From: Malus domestica
Taxonomy: Eukaryota; Streptophyta; Magnoliopsida; Rosales; Rosaceae
Reading direction: 5' to 3'
Length of the DNA: 64,000 nucleotides
Assembly (NCBI RefSeq): GCF_042453785.1
Contig: NC_091661.1
Coordinates: forward strand, 29,379,501 to 29,443,500
The notes beneath the pieces are model-generated. The model was not told the DNA's origin. It saw only the letters and a program-made list of their open reading frames with translations, and ran no database searches. Made by a program: the position numbers and the translations under genes. Shown here piece after piece: positions 23,271-34,023 of this stretch (positions are counted from its first letter, which is position 1; every line of letters begins with the position of its first letter).

Positions 23271-24577
23271 ATTGTGAGCAAACACTTTATATTTCACATG
23301 GTTGATTATCATAACACTGAGAAATTGAGTTACGAAGAAAGAGAGAGAAAGAGGAATAGAAGCTTAGAGATGAAGGAATTTCATATCACTTTATATTTCA
23401 CACTCTAAATTATTACAAGCCTTTACAATGTGTTATATAGTATCCACAAGACATGGACTATTACAGTAATACCCTTTGTAACTAACTCTCTAACAATATT
23501 AACTAATTGAGTGATGGTAATTACAACCAATAGACAGTTGACAAGTGTCAATTGGTTAATAGATTATGCGATAAGGATGTCATTAAACGATATCCATGAG
23601 TCCATGACAATTTAGCCAATCATAATCTAAAGGTGGTGAAAGTTTAAGAATGCAATCAATGGCCCTGGATTTCGTTCCTTCTTTCCGTTGGATTTCAACC
23701 ACTAAAAACATTTCACCTTTGTTTAATGCATGAACATCGTCTTCTGATATAGATGTCCACATATACGTAAATGATTGATGCTAATATTGTAATTTGAAGT
23801 AAAACAGAGAGGCAATATTGTCATATTACTTGGTTAGAAACAATGGACTGAACTAAGGTAATGGTTTTCAAATACCACGAGCCAGTTGCCTTATCCTGGT
23901 TTCATTTCTGAGATTTTATATTAATGTACACATTAGCTTTAGTTTATGGTAAGTTATTGTGAGCAAAAGCCAGCCCTAATAGACAACCAATTGGCATAGG
24001 TATACTCAGGTTCCCTCCAATTTGAAATCAAAAATTTGAGACGTTGAGACTGTAAAGTGTAACAAGATAATATCAAACAAAATTTACCAGCTTTTACATT
24101 TAAAACACGAAACTCAGAAAGAAGTGAAATTTGACCACTTTTCTTGCTACCAATGCTTTTTTTGCTATAACGGGCGTCACTTTTAGTTTTTCACAATTTT
24201 ACTCAACAATCTTCTGAATTTTACTGACAAAAAAATCATAATATTCTGCGTTTGATTTTCTTGTTTTGAGTTTTTCGGTTAATTTAAAGAGGTAAATATT
24301 ATAGCATTTAGTAGTTAATTTGTTTAGTTAAAAAAATGTGACAAAATTAGTTTGTCCAGTAAAACAATTGATATATTAACTTGATGAATAGGGTCTTCCT
24401 CTTCAACATATTGCGTTTTAGGTTCAAAACCGTCTATCCCCTTAATGTAACTTAAAATATTATTATCGCTTGTAATAAAAGAATAAGAGAGTACATACTT
24501 TAGCGAAAAAATGAATTTTGGTTTCAATTAGCACGTGGTGATTGATGCTAGCAAATTTTCATACATATATATATTGC

Positions 24578-24811
24578 AAATGATTGGTCATGAACTGTTA
24601 TAGGCAGCTAAGAATAAACCATTACGTTATTAACCATTAGGTCGTTAGACTGTTAAAACTGTTAATTTCAAGATATTCTATTATTTCCTTGTGCAAATGA
24701 TTTTTCGTGAATCGTTATAGGCAGCTAAGTGGAAATCGTAAAGTCATTAATCCCGTTAGGTCATTAGACAGTTAATAATTAAACTGTTAATTTCAAGAGA
24801 TTTTATTACAA
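24578..24811 (+). repeat. Tandem duplication, 117 bp period
   Basis: Two head-to-tail units share GTTATAGGCAGCTAAG, TTAGGTC.TTAGAC and CTGTTAATTTCAAGA. The second unit begins near 24695. Confidence 0.75.
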
Positions 24812-25510
24812 TGGATAATAGATCACTTAATCAAGCTAGAACAGTAGATGTTCAATACAAACTCCTAATTGTTTACCATTCTTTCCACGTTAATATAACT
24901 AATACATGTATTCATTCATACTTTTTTTGAAGATGTTTACCTAAATAACACTAAAAACACCTTAATTCAAGATGTGAGAAGTAACTTGGCTGACTATAAA
25001 ATGGATAATTCAAAATTATATAAATTGAACTAACAAAAATGCTAACTGCATAAATGTATGAATTGTCTTAAATTAACTAAACAACACTCCCTGAAAAAAC
25101 AATCCAAATTTTGAAATTTTGAATTGCAAATAAAATGATATGCATTCAGGTTGAAAAATTGGAATGGTACTCCAAAATTGGAAAATATTTTTCATGGAAG
25201 GCAATTAAATTGAAAGATTGTGAAATCTTCTTCACAAAGAACTCTATGTAAGAATCTCCTATGTTTGGTAAAATAATATAAATTTTTTATTTCATACTAG
25301 ATTTTACCATTAATTAGTGTGAAATGTTAAAGTGGTCGATGCATATACATCTTTTGTAACTTACAATGTAAACTGCATGCATTTGTCTGAAAAAAAAAAT
25401 ATAGAGGTAATTTAGAAAAAGGTAAACACTCTATCTCTTTAAATTAAGCAGTTTTCTTACACTTGTTGCGCCTTCATTTGATGTCACGGCTGACTTAACC
25501 AGCCCTTGCA

Positions 25511-25520
25511 TTATATAAAC
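25511..25520 (+). promoter_or_regulatory. Probable TATA box of the type-B response regulator
   Basis: TTATATAAAC lies 48 bp upstream of the ATG at 25568. That gives a short leader of about 25 nt. Confidence 0.55.
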
Positions 25521-25567
25521 CCCTCACTACTGAATAGTTTGGTGCAAGAGAAGTTTCATTCCAAGCA

Positions 25568-26931
25568 ATGGATGCTACGGATGGTGCTGAGTTTAGGCAA
25601 TCTTCTTCCATTTCCAAACCCTCTTTCGTTGGTATGATCAATATCTTGGTTGTGGACGACGATGCCACCACTCTAGCTATTGTTTCAGCAATGCTCAAAA
25701 CATGGAGCTATCAAGGTATGTAGATTGAAGACTACTACTACTTTAAAATTGTTTCAAATATGTAACCAAAATCAAAACAAAAATGTTTTGAATACGATTT
25801 TGCGCCTATTCTTTTAGATATTGTGTTTAGATTTAAGCGTAGGACAATAATTTCTAAGAATTAATATTTGTTGCTCAATTCAAAGACAAATTCCATTTTG
25901 ATTGGCCACCTATGTACACAACAAGAGTGGAATTTGGAATTTTTGTCATGAATTGGCGCCTTTTGTATATTATATAGTTTATATTTGAAAATTTCATCTA
26001 GATTATTCTTAATTCATTAAAATGACATTTTGATTTAAATATTTCTTAGAATAATTGGTTAATTCTTTTGTTTTGTCATATCATGTTTATTTTGTTTAGT
26101 TTCATAAGTTACCTAGGTCGTCAAATGGTTAACTCGTTTTCATATGTTTGACAAAAAAAGATCTTCAAATGGTTCACTCTTGTCTAAGGCCTTTGCATGC
26201 CTTTTGATATATCGATGTGTTATGTGTTCTCGGAAAAATTGCGGAAAAATTATTTTCTGGCCCAACCTTTTTTCTATAGACAGACCCGGCTATATCCCAT
26301 CTTATACAAATTTGATCAGATTTTTTGCCGCATGTGTGTGTGTTTTTTTTTTTTAAAAAAAAAAAATCATTTTCAATCAAAGGATGTAAGAGAATTTTTT
26401 AATTTTTTTTTAGTTTCAGGCTTTCTGCCGATTTAATTTTTTGTAAGAATTATCATAAAAACCTATATATATTTGTTTGGCAATTAGAATTTTTGGCTGT
26501 GCAACTTTGTAAGTTAGTAAAAAGGAGACTTGGTTGCCTTTTTTTTTTTTTTTGTACAAAAGAAGGGGTAGTCAATTGTTGGCTTCTTGCAAGTGGCTCT
26601 TTACCGCAATGGTGGAAATGTGTTGAGTTCTTGTATGACAGCGTGAGTTCAAATCCTGTCGGTGGCTAATATAACATCTAATCTAATAAAATCTATTGTT
26701 TGACAAAAAAAAAAAATTGTTGACTTCCTTACTTCCAATCAGGGTATATAAAAAAAACTATTTTGTTTTTTATAATAAGAAAAAAAAAGGCTCCTTACGA
26801 GATCCATTCCTTAGTTGCGTATAAATAAGATTTTAAGGTAAATAACATGCATGCTTGCTTATTAGGGTTCTAAGACCCATTCTCAATTAGATCACTTTAC
26901 TACTTCGTTGAACAATTTTGCAAGATTTCAT

Positions 26932-26973
<42 letters not shown>

Positions 26974-27951
26974 GCGCGCGCGCGTGTGTCTATATACACA
27001 CACACACTTCAACACTAATAATTTTTTCTTTTTCTTGCCACACTTGATTTCAGTTGTCGCTGTTAAGAATCCTATGGATGCTTTGGCTATTCTTCGAGCA
27101 CAAAAAGGCGCATTTGATCTTGTTGTTACGGACCTCCATATGCCTCAGATGGATGGGTTTGAATTACACAAGCATGTTCGTGATGAGTTTAAGCTACCTG
27201 TTATTAGTGAGTTTCATTTTTAAGTGAAAAAATTAATCTCTTAAGTATACTTTAGTTTTAGTCAATACATGTCCAACTCATTTTGTTTAATTCATTTCTT
27301 AATGCAGTGATGTCCGCAGATGACAACGATAATGTGATACTAAAGAGTTTAGAGGGCGGATTTGCTGATTATATGGTAAAGCCTGTGAGCAAAGATGACA
27401 TTAAAAATGTATGGCAGTATGCTGAGGCAGCTAAGAAAGGTAAATCTGTTGTTATAGAGGAAATAGAAGGTGCTCCAAGAGAAGCACCTGGTGAGGTGGA
27501 CAATGGAAGTAACTCTGGGATGCCTTCGGATACTGATGAGGAACAACATGAGAAAAAGGCCGAGGCAAAGGCGAAGAAGGCAAAAAAGAGAGATAGGGAA
27601 GGCGATAATGAGGAACGCATGGTTGCACCAAAGAAGCCAAAAGTGGTGTGGACAAACTCACTTCACAATCAGTTTCTATTGGCCATTAGACACATCGGTT
27701 TGGACAGTATGTGACATTTTCTACTGCCAATTCTCATTTTTTCTTTCCTAATTTTAATTTTTGTGTTTAAATACATACTTACGTTGTACTGACTAATGTA
27801 ATTGGTTTCATGCAGAGGCAGTGCCAAAGAGGATTCTCGAGTTCATGAATGTGCCAGGCTTGACCAGGGAAAATGTGGCTAGTCATTTGCAGGTCTTTTC
27901 CACATTTTCATCTATTTTTATGCCGTTTTCTTGTTTTATTTTGTTTACAAG

Positions 27952-27990
<39 letters not shown>

Positions 27991-28001
27991 GTGTGTGTGT
28001 A

Positions 28002-28046
<45 letters not shown>

Positions 28047-30692
28047 TAAGCTAGTGTAACCTAAGGAAGGGATATTTAAATTTGAGTACAAGGGGGCGCA
28101 CACACTATTATGATCAACTGGCATAATTAACTCATTAATGTTTGGTTTCCATTTCTCTCAGTCGTAACAAAAAGATTAATGAAAGAAAGAGAACTTATGT
28201 GTGTGTATGTGTGAAGATGTTCAATTCTTGCAAAATAACACAAAAGAGAGTTTTGCATAGTAACCATGTATTCGTCTAAAAGTTTACATATTAGAAATAA
28301 TAATGGAATGGTACGTATAGTATTAAATCATTTTTTTCTTGGTTTAACTAATACGACACCTTCCTCATGGCCATTAGGTACCCAAAATAGCAAATGATAA
28401 TCTCATATTTTGCAATGGTCGGGTACTTAGTGGAACTAGTACAATTTATTTGGCTCACGAAGGATTACTCAATAAGTTTTAAGATACCCGGCCGTTTGCT
28501 ATTTTTGGTACCCAATGACCAAACCCTAGTAGCAAAGAGAAGTACGAATTTGTTGCACGGTAACAAGTATTCCAATATTTATCACAAAACATTTGTATGG
28601 GTCTGTATATGAACTAGAAAGATTATGCTTAATGATCAAATTGTTAATGATGGTGTGTCCATATTTATGTGAATTTGCAGAAGTATCGCATGTTCTTGAA
28701 ACGAGTTGCTGAGAAAGCTAGACTTTCCAAGTGTTTGTCTGAGAGGGTATTCAGGTCAAGCTTTGCATTTGGCCACCCAGGACTGGTCTTCAACAGTATG
28801 GAAGCAGGAGACCAATATTCACAGTACCTGAAATTACAACAACAAATGGGAGCATCTCCAATCAATATTGCCTCTGCATTTCAACCATCCTCAGATGGGA
28901 TTGATGGAAATACCATTAATCTCCTTGGCTCGATCCAATACCCTAATTATCAGCAATCTTCATGCAGCAGCACCACCATGAGATCCATGCCTCAACTTAT
29001 CGGTTCGGGGCAGTCCCGTCTGCTGAACCATATCACTCAAGCTAATCTTCTCCGCCATCAACCATGGCTTGGAAATGTGAATCATCAGCTGATTTCTCAA
29101 GCAAGTCGCCGCCCAGGGGTTTTTGGAATGCAACAACTGATGAACAATTTTGGATCAAGTGGATGCATATCTTCTAATGCTGCCAATACTACTGGACTTA
29201 CCACCAATAATATTATTACAAATAATTTGATCCAAATGTTGCAACAAGCAAGGCAGCATGGAATTTTCACCAATAACAACCCATTCAGCCACAACTTTGG
29301 CACACCAGGAATTCAGAACAATGTTACTAATCAGCAGCTGATTGGTAATTTTTCAGGAACCCAAATGATGAACCCTAATGGCAGATCTGAGCTACCGGGA
29401 ATACTCAATAATTTCAATGGGACTGGTGGATTTTCATCAAATGGGTTTAACTTCAACAATGAGACTATCAATGGCTTGACCAATAGGGTTCGAAACGTGA
29501 GTCTGAGTGGTACTACTGCACCAATGGCTACCTTAGGATGTTCTTCATCGTTGTCGCCTTCTGCTGGGATTGGGACTAGCACTACTACTTCTAGTGCATA
29601 TCAGTTTCGAAAAGATTTCAGTAAGAACAGAGAAGATCAGCAACAAAATGTTTCAGTGTTGCCACCGCCAGCAGAGAATACCGATGATAATAGCACTACT
29701 ACTCCTACATTGGTCAACAAGAATAATTTGTCTCCTGGACAAGAAATGGACAAAGCTCTTGATGCTTTGATGATTAGTAATCTTTTCGTGGACCAGCAGA
29801 ACAACTATCAGCCTCCTCCTTCTTCTCAGGTACATATAAAATCCTAAACCCTAATGATCCTTCTTTTCTTTTCTACTGTTTTCTCGCCAAATTGCCCGCT
29901 TTAATGTTTGCAGCAACAAGGTGGAGATCAAGATCAACTTCCTCCCGACTTCTCTAGTTTCTTATATCCAGTTGAAGTGCCAGACGCTACTCCGAATCAA
30001 ATGAACCCTGCTGTTGCGGACCAAGGTCTGGACACTGCCGTGAACAATGTTTCCGACCCTTCTCCTGACCAGGTCCCAAACCCTAACTCTTCTGGTACAT
30101 ACTGTGTCGAAGAAAATGCACCTAATGAACAATCTTGGAGCCAGGCATGCCTACTTCATTTCATAGTTTATCACATACTCTCGTGTGCACACGCATATTT
30201 ACTCGATCACGACATTACTAATTATATTGCTTACTCATTTTTGTGGACCAGGTTTCAAACCCTAAATCTTCTGGCCCATACCATGTTGAAGAAAACGGAC
30301 CTAATGAACAATCTTGGAGCCAGGCATGCATATTCATTTCATATTTTAAGCACATACACACACACGCGCACGAACACACAAAGGATTCCATCACGATACT
30401 AATTATATTGTGGTTGTGTGCAGCAGCAGGGAGGTGATCAACAAGTCCTCAACCCTGAATTCAGCGGCAATGTCTTTGAATCAGAGGACTACAACATGTT
30501 ATTTCAGACAGCACTCCCTTTTCCGGCAAGTCAAGAATTCAATTTATAGCTATCACTTATACGATTTTGACATGGTATCTCTGATAAGTTTTGCTAACCA
30601 ACATCTTGGTTATTTTACTTGTGTTTTTTTTTTTTTTAATGCAGGATTGTGACGATGATTTCCTGAATGCCTTATTGGGTGATGGTTTGTAG
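25568..30692 (+). CDS. Type-B two-component response regulator (ARR-B)
   Basis: Nuclear transcription factor at the end of the cytokinin phosphorelay. Proposed exons: 25568-25715, 27054-27206, 27308-27706, 27816-27892, 28681-29829, 29914-30144, 30252-30323, 30424-30525, 30645-30692, about 792 residues. The receiver domain (about 25-140) has the acidic pocket VVDDD (30-32), phospho-acceptor Asp76 in VVTDLHMP and the conserved Lys125 in MVKPV. An acidic/Lys-rich linker follows. The GARP/MYB DNA-binding domain (about 209-268) reads [13 protein letters not shown] ... [17 protein letters not shown]. The long Gln/Asn/Ser-rich C-terminus fits a trans-activation region. Exons 1-5 are secure. From 29914 on, splice choices are less certain: donors at 30145, 30324 and 30526 would be GC type, and one 72-nt exon is duplicated. 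Without the last splice the frame ends at a TAG near 30547. Confidence 0.88.
26587..26714 (+). mobile_element. tRNA-derived SINE in ARR-B intron 1
   Basis: The body contains a box-B-like GAGTTCAAATCC (26645-26656) preceded by a box-A-like GTGGCTCTTTACC, and ends in TTGACA plus poly(A). A 13-bp target duplication with one mismatch, AATTGTTG(G/A)CTTC, lies at 26574-26586 and 26715-26727. Same strand as the host gene. Confidence 0.8.
26935..27007. repeat. Compound (AT)n-(CG/TG)n-(CA)n microsatellite
   Basis: About 70 bp of almost unbroken alternating purine-pyrimidine. A TA run, then GCGCGTGCGCGCGCGCGTGTG, then TATACACACACAC. It ends about 46 bp before the exon 2 acceptor of the response regulator. 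Confidence 0.92.
27954..28046. repeat. (AT)n microsatellite with GT interruption in ARR-B intron 4
   Basis: Two long TA runs separated by a TGTGTGTGTATGTGTGTGT segment, directly after exon 4. Confidence 0.9.
28369..28520. mobile_element. MITE-like hairpin in ARR-B intron 4
   Basis: The arms GGCCATTAGGTACCCAAAA and TTTTTGGTACCCAATGACC are inverted copies. Inner arms share ATAGCAAA/TTTGCTAT. No target duplication found. Confidence 0.6.
30067..30418 (+). repeat. Tandem duplication of a 72-nt exon plus intron, period 179 bp
   Basis: The unit starts GACCAGGT at 30067 and 30246. Each carries a 24-codon, phase-0 segment (30073-30144 and 30252-30323) with the shared peptide ending NEQSWSQ. Each is followed by GCATGC and a related intron running to ACTAATTATATTG. 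Confidence 0.9.
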
Positions 30693-31612
30693 TCTATATT
30701 AAAGGGAGTTAACAGCGAGCAAGAATGATCCAAATCCAATCCTGGAGAAATTTGTTTAGTTATTTTGATTGGATTTAGATTATAGAGTTGGCTTGCTTCG
30801 GTGTAATAGTTATAATAGTTTGCGGAATAAATTGAACTTTGGCTATGTAATAATTATGTATTTTGTTAGATAAGTTGAACCTTTGGCATCTAGGTAAGGT
30901 GAACTTTGGCTATCTAGCTAAGATGTATTTTGCAAATAAAATAAAGACCTAGTATGCTTTCCTTGTTAAGACATTTGAAATGTTTACTCTATTTCACAAG
31001 GAAAAAAAAAACTCAAAGTGTGGCTAGAATGTCTTTCTTTGACGTGTGATGAAAATAGAAATATGATATATCTTCGATTACACATAATCCCGTCTTTTGC
31101 ACAAATATCTTCACTCATGAGAGAAGATTTGGGCTATGATGGCAAGGCTTGCACGTATAGCAAACAAAATTGAGTAAGGCCCATATTAGCCAAATCTCAT
31201 CAAACTTATGCCAAAAATTTATGATCTAAAAGTTTGAATAAAATTTGGTCAACTCTTGCATGGTTAGCTTCCTAAAATAAAAAAGGGCAGTCTTGGTCCA
31301 ATGAAAATACAAAGTTTTCGAATGGAAAATGTTGTGATCAGCAAAACAAATCTAAAAAGAGAAACCAAATGCTAATTAAAAATCTAGGATTGCCATCCTC
31401 ATCAAATTTTCTCAATTTGCCAATAAAAAAGTAGCCGTTGGAAAAAACTTTCCAAAGCTATACAAATTTCTTTCAATACAAATAGCGTGCATATATCTTG
31501 GCCTTTTAAAAAATTAACTCACAACAAATATTTTCTAAGATTTTCTTCTTCTGAAGGATTGAAAAAAGAATCTATTAGGGTGAGATTTCGATCCTCCTCT
31601 AGATTTTGATTC
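30693..31612. other. 3' region of ARR-B and upstream region of LBD
   Basis: A candidate poly(A) signal AATAAA is at 30826-30831. Downstream, TTGAAC(T/C)TTTGGC(T/A)-type strings repeat three times (30834-30925). The rest is AT-rich, with no clear TATA box close to the LBD start. Confidence 0.5.
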
Positions 31613-32261
31613 ATGATTTCTGGTCGTTGTGCAGCTTGCAAGTATCTGAGAAGAAGATGTCCTTCCGATTGCATTTTCTCTCCATATTTTCCTCCAAATA
31701 ATCCTCAAAGATTTGCTTCTGTTCATAGGATCTATGGTGCCAGCAACGTTGCCAAAATGCTCCAGGTACATAATCCTACTACTCTAGAAACATAATCAAT
31801 TCATACATACATACATGATAGATTTCTTTATTTATTGTTGTTATAAGGGATTCAAGCGCGTGGCAACATAATTTATGAACTTAAGAGAAATTTATCTTAT
31901 ATTAGTGAGGTGATTAACTTTAATTTTTCCTCTTATGATTCCTCAGCAACTACCAGGCCATCTGAGAGCTGAAGCAGCAGATACTTTGTGCTATGAAGCC
32001 GAATGTAGAATACAAGACTCAGTGTACGGTTGTGTTAAGACTATTTCCCAATTGCATCAAGAAATTCACAACGCAGAATGTCAATTAGCGAAAACACGAG
32101 CTGAGATTGCCTTCATCAACTCTGGCGGCGGAGGAGGAGGGCAAGAACATCAAGTGCATCAAACGCCAGAAGTTCAGTCCGACTTAAGTTTCTTTCCGGA
32201 CCAAACCGAAGTTGAGGCAACCCTATTTGGCTCTTCCTCCAAAGCTCCTTGGTTTATTTGA
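31613..32261 (+). CDS. LOB domain (LBD) transcription factor
   Basis: Two exons, 31613-31765 and 31947-32261, 155 residues. The LOB domain starts almost at the N-terminus. Its CX2CX6CX3C zinc motif uses Cys6, Cys9, Cys16 and Cys20. The GAS block follows (FASVHRIYGASNVAKMLQ) and then AADTLCYEAECRIQDSVYGCV. The intron falls after the codon for Gln51, the usual LBD position. A coiled-coil-like stretch (ISQLHQEIHNAECQLAK) keeps hydrophobic spacing. The short Gly-rich and acidic C-terminus is not conserved. The domain is class I by its coiled coil and close to the small LBD23/LBD24 type. The family acts in organ boundary and lateral organ development. This member's role is unknown. Confidence 0.9.
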
Positions 32262-32283
32262 TTCTTTATTGTATGCAAAAGAA

Positions 32284-32289
32284 AATAAA
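32284..32289 (+). terminator. Candidate poly(A) signal of the LBD gene
   Basis: AATAAA lies 23 bp after the stop codon. This is close but plausible for a plant gene. Confidence 0.45.
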
Positions 32290-33144
32290 GGTTACCAAAA
32301 TATTGATATTCATTTCATTTGTTGATTCAATCCAATGCAAATTAGCTACAAATTGCATTGTATCGTTTTCCATTTTGTGTACCGGATGTTGTAAGATTAG
32401 TTCGGATTCATGAATAACCAAATACACTGCCTCGAAATATTACCTATTTTTTTACAAGACGATACTCCAATTACTCTAATTTAGATGACGGGAGATACAA
32501 AATTGGTTGAATGGGGGACATACACATTACTCCGAAGCAACATTATGTGTATGATTTTAAAATTGGCTACTGATAAAAGATTTGAACCTCAATCATGAGG
32601 TAGACACACAAAGACTAAAATCATAATTGGTTAATGTACTATCACTTGTTACAATTCGACTTTGTAGTTTATTAATTGTTACAATTTAATTAGCACGCAA
32701 GATACTTCAATTTATCCCCACGTATACTACTCGTGACAATTTAAATTTCACGAGTTAAATCACGACAATTGAAATTACATGAAAAATTGTACAACTCCAC
32801 GGACCAAAATCATGCTTAGGATCAAATTGAAATTTTAATCAACTGAAGCCCAGAGGCCCGAACGTGAAAAAATAAGAGCCCAAAAAAAGAAAAGGGTTAA
32901 ATATCCAGTTTGCCCCTGATATTGATTTTATTTTTCTATAGTCCCTCCATCCAATCCAAGACCGTGCCTCCATGTCCATGTCATCAGAAAGGGCCAAGTT
33001 TACAAATAACAAAAAGTACAGGGCCCTTTTCTACAAATATCCAAAAACGTCGTTCTCTTTTTCCTCTACTATTTATTTATTCCACTCACGTGGGAATTCG
33101 TTAAGGTCAAATCGAAGAAAGTATCACCTACCTCCTTCACATCC
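32290..33144. other. Promoter region of the SR protein gene
   Basis: Non-coding. A tRNA-like box-B string on the minus strand near 32580-32595 (GAGGTTCAAATC) may be a SINE relic, but no tail or target duplication is clear. Confidence 0.4.
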
Positions 33145-33145
33145 A

Positions 33146-33182
33146 TCGCTCGCTCGCTCGCTCGCTCGCTCGCTCGCTCGCT
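33146..33182 (+). repeat. (TCGC)n microsatellite in the SR gene 5' leader
   Basis: About nine perfect TCGC/GCTC units, just before the sequence that ends in a GT donor at 33222. The repeat is therefore likely transcribed as 5' UTR. Confidence 0.9.
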
Positions 33183-34023
33183 AGGGTTCCAGTCTGAAGC
33201 TCCGTTGCTTCCAAAGAGAAGGTACGAAACTCTCTGAAACCTGAAGCTTCATTCGAATAATCTCAATTTTCCGTTTGGTTTCCGAGAAAGTTTGAAAAGA
33301 AACCAAATTCTTTCGTGATCTGGTTATGTGATGCGTTTCTAGCTCAATTTGGTATCTTTCGTGCCGTTTCTCGGAAAATAAATGGAGATCTGATATGTAG
33401 GCTTTCTGTAGTGGTAGATCTGACTGTTGGTGTTTGTTTCTGATTTCTTTGCTTAATTTATTTGAAAAAATTGTGATTTTTTTTGTTATTAATTTGGATT
33501 TGTGTGTTCTTACATTCTTTTCTTTGGTTAAATTTGAGACCGAGATATTGTTTTAGTGTTATTCTTAGCTGGATTTAATTTTTCTTGTGCTAAATTAGGT
33601 TATGCACACCTGAAGTTACACCGTGAATTTGTTTGTAGGCATTGGGTTTTTTTTTTTTTTTTTTTTTTGTTTTGTTTCTGTATTTATGATATTTCTTGTG
33701 ATTCGGAACTTGGTTAATGTAATTGTGAATTAGCGGTTCTGGTATAAGAAAAGACCCGTGCTTTGTGAACATAACATGGTTATTATATCTTTCATTTAAA
33801 CACCGTGTTCTTTTTTGCAATTGAAAGAATGTTTGGCGTCGGGTGGTGTTCTCTGAAATTATGTGGCCTTTGTTTATCTAATAATTTAGTGTTGGGTTTT
33901 CTTGTTGTTTGTTATCATATGCATACTCTATGATAGACTGGTCTTTTGCTGCTCACGTGCAATATGAAGTGTGAAAGATTACTTTCATAATTGCTGACAG
34001 ATTATTCCCATTTATGCCAGGAA

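Larger units (their letters stand above)
22616..25510. other. Intergenic between TraB and the response regulator
   Basis: No gene recognised. It holds a short hairpin element and a 117-bp tandem duplication, both listed separately. Confidence 0.5.

Noticed and set aside
27821..28054. Open frame with Tyr-Ile repeats
   Set aside because: It is exon 4 of the response regulator read on into an AT microsatellite.
32560..32650. Possible third SINE on the minus strand
   Set aside because: Only a box-B-like string (GAGGTTCAAATC) is seen. There is no tail and no flanking duplication.
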